Part shown: positions 36,050 to 43,807 of the stretch, piece after piece
Layout of the letters: every line of letters starts with the position of its first letter
Position numbering within the stretch: the stretch's first letter is position 1
NCBI GenBank assembly: GCA_963457535.1
Contig: OY734803.1
Span: 1,178,001-1,242,000, forward strand
DNA: 64,000 nucleotides
Direction of reading: 5' to 3'
Source: JAHRAW01 sp028066695
GTDB lineage: Bacteria; Pseudomonadota; Gammaproteobacteria; Arenicellales; Poriferihabitantaceae
Translations under genes and position numbers: made by a program
Notes under the pieces: model-generated
Seen by the model: the letters and a program-made list of their open reading frames with translations, nothing else
The model's database searches: none
Told to the model about the DNA's origin: nothing

Positions 36050-36568
36050 TCACAAAATATGCGCCAGCAGCGCCTGCCGGCTGTCGGGCGTGACTTCGCC
36101 GGCGGCGAGCGAAAGCGCCGCGTCCACCGTCATGAACTCGGCCGATGCCACTTCCGATTCCTGCAATTCAAAGGGACCCTCGTGCACACACGAGAATACC
36201 CTGCCCCAACTGCGGTTGGGCGGGGTGCGCGCGGCGTCTTCAAACCACATGTCAAATTGCGCGGCGAGCGGCGGCGCCACCCCCAGTTCCTCGCGCAATT
36301 CGCGCGCGGCCGATTCGGCGTAGTCCTCGCCGTCCAGCACCACGCCGCCGGCGGCGAGGTCCACGAGGCCCGGGTAGAGGTCTTTTTGCATGGTGCGCCG
36401 CTGCGCCAAAATTTCCCCGGCCGCGTTGAAAACCAGGATATAATTGACGCGGTGAATCAGCCCGCGCCGGCGCATTTCGGCGCGCGGCGCGGCGCCGGCA
36501 ACTTGGTCGCGCGAATCCACGATGGTGACGGTCTCAATGGTTTTTTCAATGGTTTTCATGCCTTTCAT
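36050..36568 (-). CDS. NUDIX hydrolase, YfcD-like
   Basis: A cytoplasmic hydrolase of about 172 residues. The Nudix box is complete (GGVVLDGEDYAESAARELRE, then EELGV), preceded by the IPP-isomerase/YfcD-like HRVNYILVFNAAGEILAQRR and LYPGLVDLAA, and followed by VFSCVHEGPFELQESEV. The natural substrate of YfcD-type enzymes is not known. The start is uncertain among in-frame ATGs at 36619, 36568 and 36559; 36568 is taken as the middle choice. It lies upstream of livG on the same strand and divergent from alanine dehydrogenase. Confidence 0.85.
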   Translation of the reverse strand: MKGMKTIEKTIETVTIVDSRDQVAGAAPRAEMRRRGLIHRVNYILVFNAAGEILAQRRTMQKDLYPGLVDLAAGGVVLDGEDYAESAARELREELGVAPPLAAQFDMWFEDAARTPPNRSWGRVFSCVHEGPFELQESEVASAEFMTVDAALSLAAGEVTPDSRQALLAHIL

Positions 36569-36646
36569 TTTTGCCGGCGCGAACCGGCGCGGCGCGTCCG
36601 CGTCCGAAGCACCCTTCATTAAACACTCAGTTCACGGGAGATTGTA

Positions 36647-37765
36647 ATGCTAGTAGGCGTCCCCAAAGAAATCAAGAACCACGAATACCGCGTCGGCATG
36701 CCGCCGGCGAGCGTGCGCGAGATGGTGCGGCACGGCCACGGCGTGCTGGTGGAGACCGGCGCCGGCGCCGGCATCGGCGCGGGCGACGACGAATACACGG
36801 CCGCCGGCGCGACCATCGCCGGCGCGCCCGCGGAAATTTTTGAGAAGGCCGAGATGATCGTCAAGGTCAAGGAGCCGCAGGCGAATGAGCGCGCGATGCT
36901 GCGCGAAGGGCAGTTGCTCTACACCTACCTGCACCTTGCGCCCGACCCGGAGCAAACGCGCGATCTGATTAAAAGCGGCGCGACTTGCGTCGCCTACGAG
37001 ACGGTGACTTCGCCGCTCGGCGGATTGCCGCTGCTCGCGCCGATGTCCAAGGTCGCCGGGCGCATGTCCATTCAGGCCGGCGCGTATTGCCTTGAGCATC
37101 CGCACGGCGGACTCGGCATGCTGCTCGGCGGCGTGCCCGGGGTGGATCCGGCGAAAGTCGTGATTCTCGGCGCCGGCGTGGTCGGCACGCACGCCACGCA
37201 CATCGCAGTCGGCATGGGCGCCGATGTGTGGGTCATAGATAACAACCTGGCCGCGCTGGAGCGCAACTGGTCGCAGTTCGGGCGCGGCACCAACACCGTG
37301 TTCTCCACCGAAGAAGCGATTGAAAAGCATGTGCTGGAGGCCGACCTGGTCATCGGCGGCGTGCTGATTCCCGGCGCCGAGGCGCCGAAACTGGTCAGCA
37401 AAAAAATGGTGGAGGCGATGAAACCCGGCGCGGTCGCGGTGGATGTCGCCATTGACCAGGGCGGCTGCTTTGAAACCTCGCGCGCCACCACGCATGCCGA
37501 GCCGACTTATGTGACCGGCGGCGTGGTGCATTACTGCGTCGCCAACATGCCCGGCGGCGTGCCGCGCACCTCCACCTACGCGCTCAGCAACGCCACCCTC
37601 CCTTTCGCCCTGGCCCTCGCCGACAAGGGCGCCAAACGCGCGCTGCTGGACGACCCGCATCTGCGCAACGGTCTTAATGTGCACGCGGGCATGGTGACGC
37701 ATCGCAAAGTGGCCGAGGACCTCGGGTATGATTACGTCGAGGCGGATGTTGCGCTGCGCAAATAG
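36647..37765 (+). CDS. ald: Alanine dehydrogenase
   Basis: NAD-dependent oxidative deamination of L-alanine to pyruvate and ammonia. It has 372 residues. The N-terminal VGVPKEIKNHEYRVGMPP, catalytic lysine region MIVKVKEPQ, histidine in LYTYLHLAPD, Rossmann VVILGAGVVGTHATHIAVGM and VAIDQGGCFETSRATTH are present. GGGAG precedes the ATG at 36647. In taurine degraders Ald regenerates pyruvate for taurine:pyruvate aminotransferase, which would fit xsc downstream, but no aminotransferase is seen in the window. Confidence 0.96.
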   Translation: MLVGVPKEIKNHEYRVGMPPASVREMVRHGHGVLVETGAGAGIGAGDDEYTAAGATIAGAPAEIFEKAEMIVKVKEPQANERAMLREGQLLYTYLHLAPDPEQTRDLIKSGATCVAYETVTSPLGGLPLLAPMSKVAGRMSIQAGAYCLEHPHGGLGMLLGGVPGVDPAKVVILGAGVVGTHATHIAVGMGADVWVIDNNLAALERNWSQFGRGTNTVFSTEEAIEKHVLEADLVIGGVLIPGAEAPKLVSKKMVEAMKPGAVAVDVAIDQGGCFETSRATTHAEPTYVTGGVVHYCVANMPGGVPRTSTYALSNATLPFALALADKGAKRALLDDPHLRNGLNVHAGMVTHRKVAEDLGYDYVEADVALRK

Positions 37766-37815
37766 CGCCGCGCTTTTTTCATTTTCACTCTGACAATCCC
37801 GAGAGACCGAACAAA

Positions 37816-38445
37816 ATGGCTTCTGTGAAAACTGTTACGCCGGAAGAGTTTGTGGAAGCATGGCGCACTGTGTGGTGCACCGCGTGGGAAGAAGTGACTT
37901 CTTCCAATGAAAAAACGGCTGATCTTCTCAAAGTATTTGAGAGCAACCAACCGAAAGCCTGGTCTGATTTCATGCTGAACAATGACGACGCCTTTTTGAA
38001 GCGCGTTGCAGAACGCCTCGGTTTTACCTCGAACCGAAAAAAGAATGAAATTGAATCGGGGAAAAGGTACCTACTCGAGTACTACAACCGTACCGACATG
38101 GTACTGCTGGATGCGAGTCAATCGCATCCAAACCCTGACTTTCCGCTATTGTTTGAAGCGGCGATCGAGCATGAAAACAACCCGATGACCGTGAAAGATG
38201 AACTGTGGAAATTGGCTTTCCTTCGTGCACCGTTGAAAGTTCTGGTATTTTATGGAGGTTCTCCATGCGCTAAAATTCGCGAAATGGAGGATATGCTGTC
38301 CATCGCAAATGCCGCGTTTCCGGAAAATGAAAGTACGAACTATCTGTTCATCCATGGCCGCTTAAGCAGTGACTATCCGGATGAGAAACCCGTCCGCATC
38401 GTATGGCGGCCGTACTCCTTTCGTCCGGATGGTTCTCGGCCCTAA
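37816..38445 (+). CDS. Unknown protein, possible PD-(D/E)XK-like nuclease fold
   Basis: A 209-residue soluble protein that I do not recognise by name. The central part, D94 MVLLDAS followed by FEAAIEHENNP (E114, E118, E120) and KVLVFYGG, resembles the core strand pattern of small PD-(D/E)XK-like proteins with an IEHEN motif, but a clear catalytic lysine is not placed. An AT-richer base composition (26 G+C in the line at 38041-38100) sets it apart from ald upstream and xsc downstream, suggesting horizontal gain. The ATG at 37816 follows GAGA. It could be a solitary restriction or defence gene, or an unrelated hypothetical. Confidence 0.7.
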   Translation: MASVKTVTPEEFVEAWRTVWCTAWEEVTSSNEKTADLLKVFESNQPKAWSDFMLNNDDAFLKRVAERLGFTSNRKKNEIESGKRYLLEYYNRTDMVLLDASQSHPNPDFPLLFEAAIEHENNPMTVKDELWKLAFLRAPLKVLVFYGGSPCAKIREMEDMLSIANAAFPENESTNYLFIHGRLSSDYPDEKPVRIVWRPYSFRPDGSRP

Positions 38446-38474
38446 TCCCTCAACCACTCAAGAGAGAAACCCAA

Positions 38475-40250
38475 ATGGCAAAAATGACCCCCAGCGAAGC
38501 CTTCGTTGAGACCCTCGCGGCGAACGGCGTCACCGAGATTTTCGGCATCATGGGCTCGGCTTTCATGGACGCGATGGACATCTTCGCGCCGGCCGGGATT
38601 CGGCTGGTGTCGGTCGTGCATGAGCAGGGCGCCGGACACATGGCGGACGGCTACGCGCGCGTCAGCGGGCGGCACGGCGTGGTCATCGGGCAAAACGGGC
38701 CCGGCATCAGCAACTGCGTCACCGCCATCGCCGCGGCCTACTGGGCGCATTCGCCGGTGGTCATGATCACGCCGGAAAGCGGCACCATGGGAATGGGGCT
38801 CGGCGGATTTCAGGAAGCCAACCAGTTGCCGATGTTTCAGGAGTTCGTCAAATACCAGGGGCATGTCAACAACCCCAACCGCATCGCCGAATTCACCGCG
38901 CGGTGCTTTGACCGCGCCATGTCGGAATGCGGGCCGACGCAACTGAACATTCCGCGCGATTATTTTTACGGCGAAGTCGACGTTGATATCGCCGAACCGA
39001 TGCGCCTGGACCGCGGACCCGGCGGCGAGCGCACCCTCGCCGACGCCGCCGAACTTCTGGCGCGCGCGAAATTTCCGGTGATTCTCTCCGGCGGCGGCGT
39101 GGTCATGGCAGACGCGGTCGGCGAATGCGTGGCGCTCGCCGACGCGCTCGGCGCGCCGGTGGTGAACAGTTACCTGCACAACGACTCCTTTCCGGCGAGC
39201 CACCCGATGTGGTGCGGCCCGCTCGGCTACCACGGCTCCAAGGCGGCGATGCGCATCATCAGCAAGGCCGACGTGGTGCTCGCGCTCGGCTCGCGCCTCG
39301 GGCCGTTCGGCACGCTGCCGCAATACGGCATTGACTACTGGCCGGGCGACGCCAAGATCATTCAGGTGGACGCCGACCACAAAATGCTCGGGCTGGTCAA
39401 AAAGATTTCCGTCGGCATTTGCGGAGACGCCGGCGCCGCGGCGAAAGCGCTGCGCGAGCGGCTCGCCGCGATGAAGCCGGCCTGCCTCGCCAACCGCGAA
39501 GAGCGCGCCGACACGGTGCGCGAGGAAAAAGCCGCGTGGGAGGCCGAACTGGACAAGTGGATTCACGAAACCGACGCCTACAGCCTGGACATGATTGAAC
39601 AGCAGAAAAAAGAGCCGGGCAACTGGCTGCACCCGCGCCAGGCGCTGCGCGAACTGGAAAAAGCCATGCCCGAAGGCGCGATGGTTTCCACCGACATCGG
39701 CAACATCAACGCGATCGCCAACAGTTATCTGCGCTTTGAAAAGCCGCGCAGTTTTCTCGCGCCGATGAGCTGGGGCAACTGCGGCTACGCGCTGCCGACC
39801 ATGATCGGCGCCAAGTGCGCGACCCTCGCCGGCGGCGATTCGCGCCCGGCGATCGCCTATTCCGGCGACGGCGCCTGGACCATGAGCATGACCGAGATCA
39901 TCACCGCGGTGCGCCACAATATTCCGGTGACCGGCGTGGTGTTCAACAACCGCCAGTGGGGCGCCGAAAAGAAAAACCAGGTGGACTTTTACGGCCGCCG
40001 CTTCGTCGCCGACGATCTGGAAAACCACAGCTTCGCCGGCATGGCCGAATCCATGGGCGCCGAGGGAATTCGGGTGGACCAACTGGAAGAAGTCGGACCG
40101 GCATTGACGCGCGCCGTTGATTTGCAAATGAACCAGGGAAAAACCGCGGTCATTGAAATCATGTGCACGCGCGAACTCGGCGACCCGTTCCGCCGCGACG
40201 CCCTGTCCAAACCGGTGCGGCATTTGGCGAAGTACAAGGAGTTTGTGTGA
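38475..40250 (+). CDS. xsc: Sulfoacetaldehyde acetyltransferase
   Basis: TPP enzyme converting sulfoacetaldehyde and phosphate to acetyl phosphate and sulfite, the desulfonation step for taurine and related sulfonates. It has 591 residues. It shows the TPP enzyme layout: VVHEQGAGHMADGYARVSG with the catalytic glutamate, IGQNGPGISNCVTA, a middle domain, and the TPP-binding YSGDGAWTMSMTEIITAVRHN. The overall pattern (IFGIMGSAFMDAMDIF, ESGTMGMGLGGFQEAN, NNRQWGAEKKNQVDFY) is specific to Xsc rather than acetolactate synthase. AGAGAG precedes the ATG at 38475. Its acetyl phosphate would be used by the pta at 45.3 kb. Confidence 0.95.
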   Translation: MAKMTPSEAFVETLAANGVTEIFGIMGSAFMDAMDIFAPAGIRLVSVVHEQGAGHMADGYARVSGRHGVVIGQNGPGISNCVTAIAAAYWAHSPVVMITPESGTMGMGLGGFQEANQLPMFQEFVKYQGHVNNPNRIAEFTARCFDRAMSECGPTQLNIPRDYFYGEVDVDIAEPMRLDRGPGGERTLADAAELLARAKFPVILSGGGVVMADAVGECVALADALGAPVVNSYLHNDSFPASHPMWCGPLGYHGSKAAMRIISKADVVLALGSRLGPFGTLPQYGIDYWPGDAKIIQVDADHKMLGLVKKISVGICGDAGAAAKALRERLAAMKPACLANREERADTVREEKAAWEAELDKWIHETDAYSLDMIEQQKKEPGNWLHPRQALRELEKAMPEGAMVSTDIGNINAIANSYLRFEKPRSFLAPMSWGNCGYALPTMIGAKCATLAGGDSRPAIAYSGDGAWTMSMTEIITAVRHNIPVTGVVFNNRQWGAEKKNQVDFYGRRFVADDLENHSFAGMAESMGAEGIRVDQLEEVGPALTRAVDLQMNQGKTAVIEIMCTRELGDPFRRDALSKPVRHLAKYKEFV

Positions 40251-40281
40251 CACGCCGCATCACCCGCAACCCCGCAAAGCC

Positions 40282-41124
40282 ATGAAAAACGGCATGACCC
40301 GCGCCGCATTGCGCCGGTTTCGCCGCCGGGATTTTTTGTCCGGCGCGGGCGTTGGCGCGCTTGGCGCGCTGCTTTCCGGCTGCGGCGCCCTGGCGAAACT
40401 GGACAAGGGGCTCTACGGCGCGCACCAGTCCGCCACCGAAGAGGATTTGATCACCGGCAAACGGGTGATCGGCTCGGCAAGCCGGGAGGAGCAAATCAGC
40501 GAAGGAAACGCGTCTATGGAAAAAGCGGTGAGCGACTATTCCGCGTTCAACGAGGATGTCGACCGGCGCGCCTACGCGAGATTAAAAAAGATCTTTGACC
40601 GGGTGCATGCGGTCAGCCACTACGCGAACGAAGAATGGGAAGTGCTGCTGCTGCCGGACGACAACTTTAATGCCTTCGTGACCGGCGGCACCTATGTCGC
40701 CGTCTTCAAGGGACTGATGGACCAAGTGCCGGACGACGCCGCGGTTGCCGCGGTATTGGGGCATGAAATCGGGCATGTGACCGCCAACCATGTATTTGAG
40801 CGGGAATCGTCCCTTTTTAATTTGCTCGACGGGCAAACCGGCCTGGATTTCGCCTACGGCGCGCTGCAGGAAGAAGAAGCCGACAAAATCGGCGCCGTAT
40901 ACGCCGCGCTTGCCGGATACGACCCGCGCTCGATTTCCAAAGTGTGGGCCGCGTTTGCCGGAGGCAATCAATGGTCATGGTTTCGCACGCACCCGGCCAG
41001 CGACGACCGCGCGCGGGCAACCCGCATTCTTGGAGAGCGGGCGAGCGAGTATTACATTCCGGGCGCAATCAACCCGGACCACGGCCAACTCGCGCGGTGC
41101 AATTCGCTCTGGTGCAACCGCTGA
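40282..41124 (+). CDS. M48-family metalloprotease lipoprotein
   Basis: A 280-residue putative periplasmic zinc protease. The N-terminus RRFRRRDFLSGAG resembles a Tat signal, and LLSGC is a lipobox, so a lipid-anchored, possibly Tat-exported protein is likely. The active site is GHEIGH near residue 157, with the third ligand in LQEEEADKIGAVYAALAGYD and a conserved THPASDDRA. This resembles Oma1/LoiP-type peptidases involved in envelope quality control. It begins 31 bases after xsc and precedes a second lipoprotein gene. Confidence 0.88.
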   Translation: MKNGMTRAALRRFRRRDFLSGAGVGALGALLSGCGALAKLDKGLYGAHQSATEEDLITGKRVIGSASREEQISEGNASMEKAVSDYSAFNEDVDRRAYARLKKIFDRVHAVSHYANEEWEVLLLPDDNFNAFVTGGTYVAVFKGLMDQVPDDAAVAAVLGHEIGHVTANHVFERESSLFNLLDGQTGLDFAYGALQEEEADKIGAVYAALAGYDPRSISKVWAAFAGGNQWSWFRTHPASDDRARATRILGERASEYYIPGAINPDHGQLARCNSLWCNR

Positions 41125-41143
41125 AACACCTCCGGACTTTTCC

Positions 41144-41644
41144 ATGAAGACTAAAATCGCGGCCATGATTTCCAAAACCGCGGCAACCGCGCTTCCCCGC
41201 GCCGCCCTTGTCGCCGCCGCGCTTTCCGTCGGCGCGTGCGGACCGGGCGTGCGGCTCGCCGACGGCGATTGCTACTACAAGGGAAAAGGCCTGCTGCAAA
41301 CTCTCGCCACGGGTTTGGACACTGTGTCGGCATATGTCGAAGCCGAGCAGGAGCAGAATTATCAGCGCGACCAGGTCAATTTGCAGCGTTTGTCCGCGGA
41401 ACTGGACGCGGTCGACCTGGATGCGCTGGACCGCAGGCAGAACTACGCCTACGCGATTAATGATGCGCAGGCAATGGCGCAAATCGACGCGGAAATCGGC
41501 AACTACAACGCCGCCGTGGAGGAAGAAAAAGCCCTGCAAAAAAGAATAAGCGACTACCAGGCCAAAAAAGCGAAAGAACTGAAAGAAGGGTCGGACAAAT
41601 CCCTGTCGCAAACAGTGGCCGACTCCGGGGACTGCCCCGACTGA
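41144..41644 (+). CDS. Coiled-coil lipoprotein of unknown function
   Basis: A 166-residue protein with a signal sequence ending LSVGAC, a lipobox, so lipid attachment at Cys32 is expected. The mature part holds a C-x-C-like segment near its start and a long charged helical region (residues about 60-150; EAEQEQNYQRDQVNLQRL, EEEKALQKRISDYQAKKAKE) that should form a coiled coil, ending in a Cys. The ATG at 41144 lies 19 bases after the M48 gene, suggesting one operon. I do not recognise a family. Confidence 0.8.
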   Translation: MKTKIAAMISKTAATALPRAALVAAALSVGACGPGVRLADGDCYYKGKGLLQTLATGLDTVSAYVEAEQEQNYQRDQVNLQRLSAELDAVDLDALDRRQNYAYAINDAQAMAQIDAEIGNYNAAVEEEKALQKRISDYQAKKAKELKEGSDKSLSQTVADSGDCPD

Positions 41645-41653
41645 TTTTCGGCG

Positions 41654-42685
41654 ATGGCCGCTTTTGAAGCGCAAAAACCGACCGGCCTCCTGACTTCGCT
41701 GGCCGCGCTGGTCATCGTGGTCGGCGGCATGAAAATCGCGGCGCCGCTTTTGGTGCCGCTGCTCTTGGCGCTGTTCATCGCGATTTTGATCGCCTCGCCC
41801 TACGCCTGGCTGCAGGACAAGGGCGTGCCGCGCGCGCTGGCGCTGCTCGGCGTGCTGCTGGTGTTTTGCGGCGCGGTGTTTTTGATCGGCTCGCTGATCG
41901 GCTCGTCGGCGCAGGAGTTTTCCGAGCGCTTTCCCCTCTACCAATCGCGCCTGCGCGAGATGACCGCCGGCCTGCTCGGCTGGCTGGACTACGGCGGACT
42001 CGGCGCCTCCGACAGTTTGCTCGGCGAATATTTTGACCCCGGCAAAGTCATGGGGCTGGCGGCGACGGTGTTCAGCGGCATCCAGAGTTTGCTCGCCAAC
42101 AGTTTTTTGATTTTGATAACGGTGGTGTTCATCCTGCTGGAAGCGCCGGCCATCCCCGACAAGTGGCGCGCAGCGCGCAGCGACGCCGACCGCTCGCTCA
42201 ACCGCTTTCGCGACGCGGCGCGCAATGTCAACCGCTACATGGCGATCAAAACCGCGACCAGTTTGCTGACCGGCGTGCTGATTTCGCTGGCGCTGTGGCT
42301 GATCGGCGTGGACTACCCGCTGCTGTGGGGCGTGTGCGCGTTCCTTTTAAATTTCATTCCCAACATCGGCTCGGTCATCGCCGCGGTGCCGGTGGTGCTG
42401 CTCGCACTGGTGCAGTTGGGTTACGGCGACGCGCTGTTGACCGCGCTCGCCTATCTCGCCGTCAACGCCGTCATCGGCGGAATCATAGAGCCGCGCATGA
42501 TGGGGCGCGGACTCGGCCTTTCAACGCTGGTGGTTTTTATTTCGCTGATCCTGTGGGGCTGGGTGCTCGGCGCGGTCGGCATGCTGCTGTCGGTGCCGCT
42601 GACGCTGGCGATGAAAATCGCGCTGGACAGCAACAAAGACACGCGCTGGATGGCGATTATGCTGGGGCCGCGGATTGAGAAGTAG
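41654..42685 (+). CDS. AI-2E family permease (PerM/YdiK-like)
   Basis: A 343-residue membrane protein with about eight hydrophobic segments. Family features are PLLLALFIAILIASPYAWL at the N-terminus, a soluble middle part, and the conserved LLWGVCAFLLNFIPNIGSV and VNAVIGGIIEPRMMGRGLG-LSTLVV regions. Members include autoinducer-2 exporters and Na+/H+ antiporters, so the substrate is open. It follows the lipoprotein gene by 9 bases and converges with a redoxin gene. Confidence 0.9.
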   Translation: MAAFEAQKPTGLLTSLAALVIVVGGMKIAAPLLVPLLLALFIAILIASPYAWLQDKGVPRALALLGVLLVFCGAVFLIGSLIGSSAQEFSERFPLYQSRLREMTAGLLGWLDYGGLGASDSLLGEYFDPGKVMGLAATVFSGIQSLLANSFLILITVVFILLEAPAIPDKWRAARSDADRSLNRFRDAARNVNRYMAIKTATSLLTGVLISLALWLIGVDYPLLWGVCAFLLNFIPNIGSVIAAVPVVLLALVQLGYGDALLTALAYLAVNAVIGGIIEPRMMGRGLGLSTLVVFISLILWGWVLGAVGMLLSVPLTLAMKIALDSNKDTRWMAIMLGPRIEK

Positions 42686-42692
42686 GCGGCGG

Positions 42693-43358
42693 TTATGCCG
42701 CCGCGGCCAGCAATTCGCAAATCTTTGATTCCAGCGCGAAATCCTGCCCGAAAGAAACATCGCGCAACACGCCCTCGGCGTCCACGAGAATCGTGGACGG
42801 CGTGCCGCGCAGCGCGTACATTTCAAAAGTCTCGGCGCGGTATTCCTTCGCCTCCAAATGCGCGCGCACCCGCGCGGCGATTTCCGCGCGCTGCGCCGCC
42901 GGCATCGCGTCAAACCCCGGCAACTGCGCGCGCGCAAAATCCGTCACTTCCTGTTCGCCGACTTCCCCGCCGCACTTGGTCAGTTCGTCCATCGCCAGCG
43001 GAAACGGAATCGCATACGGCAGCGCGTTGTTTTTCAACTCGCCGTTATGGGAAAACGCATGCCGCGTCTCGCCGATCACCTCGCCGCGCTCCGCCAGCAA
43101 CTTTAAGTTTTCCATGGTGTTCTTGTCAAAATCCTCAAACGCGGTCGCCAGCCCGAACACCGTCAGTCCCTGTTCGCCGTATTTTTCATGGATGCCGATG
43201 GCTTCCGGAAACGCGTACAGAAAACACCCCGGGCAATTGACCTGAAAAACCTTGACCAGCACGACGCGGCCGGCAAGGCCGTCAAAGTCGAGCGGCCCGC
43301 CCTGCGCCCATTCGGAGATGCGCAGGTTGGGGGCTTTTTTGCCTAGGGTGGGTTGCAT
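42693..43358 (-). CDS. TlpA-like redoxin with CPGC motif
   Basis: A 221-residue thioredoxin-fold protein. It has LGKKAPNLRISEW, a redox site VNCPGCFLYAFPEA, GLTVFGLATAFEDFDKNT and a C-terminal GTPSTILVDAEGVLRD typical of TlpA/ResA/AhpC-type proteins, with an inserted helical region. No signal peptide is seen, so it is probably cytoplasmic. The ATG at 43358 is taken because it clears the PIN gene stop by 17 bases; an ATG at 43385 would overlap that gene. Its original promoter may have been displaced by the ATPase-PIN insertion. Confidence 0.82.
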   Translation of the reverse strand: MQPTLGKKAPNLRISEWAQGGPLDFDGLAGRVVLVKVFQVNCPGCFLYAFPEAIGIHEKYGEQGLTVFGLATAFEDFDKNTMENLKLLAERGEVIGETRHAFSHNGELKNNALPYAIPFPLAMDELTKCGGEVGEQEVTDFARAQLPGFDAMPAAQRAEIAARVRAHLEAKEYRAETFEMYALRGTPSTILVDAEGVLRDVSFGQDFALESKICELLAAAA

Positions 43359-43375
43359 GGGACTGTAATGCCCGG

Positions 43376-43804
43376 TCAAGGGCATCGGCGGTCTGTGAGA
43401 AGATGGGCGTGGCTTTGATTTTTGTAGATTTTGCCATTTTTAATTAGGGTGCGATTCGTGAAATCTTTCTCCAGACCCTTATCTTCTGCCGCCAAGAGAT
43501 TTGCTCCGCTTGCTTGCGCCAGCGCGATAATGTGCGAATCATTCGATTTCAGGTTTTGTTGTTTCAGTGCGCGCATTTTTGCACGGATTTTTGCAGCACT
43601 CACCAGTTCCGCTTTTCCCACGAGCCGGTATTGCTTTATCTGGTCCCACATCTGCTTGCTCCGTTTCAACTCCGCGCCGTATTTGCCCTCGGTCGAATAG
43701 GCGATTTTCCCCGGACCCATCACCCACTTGCGCACGGGCTTCAGGTCGGAGCGATCCCGGTCGCAATACAGGCCGAACATGCTCGCATCGATGATTATGC
43801 ACAT
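43376..43804 (-). CDS. PIN-like ribonuclease-fold protein, partner of AAA ATPase
   Basis: A 142-residue protein that looks like a compact PIN domain: D6 in IIIDASMF, acidic E39/E45 in the middle, D89 in SNDSHIIALAQASGANLLAAE and D108 in the same stretch, matching the usual four-acid metal site of PIN nucleases. It starts three bases after the stop of the ATPase at 43808, so the two are one operon and probably one system. No antitoxin-sized gene accompanies it. The base composition is AT-rich like the ATPase. The nuclease role is inferred from fold pattern. Confidence 0.75.
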   Translation of the reverse strand: MCIIIDASMFGLYCDRDRSDLKPVRKWVMGPGKIAYSTEGKYGAELKRSKQMWDQIKQYRLVGKAELVSAAKIRAKMRALKQQNLKSNDSHIIALAQASGANLLAAEDKGLEKDFTNRTLIKNGKIYKNQSHAHLLTDRRCP

Positions 43805-43807
43805 CGA

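Noticed and set aside
42686..42712. Bidirectional terminator between the AI-2E permease and redoxin genes
   Set aside because: A GGCGGC/GCCGCC hairpin is visible, but no T-run follows on either strand, so it was not called.
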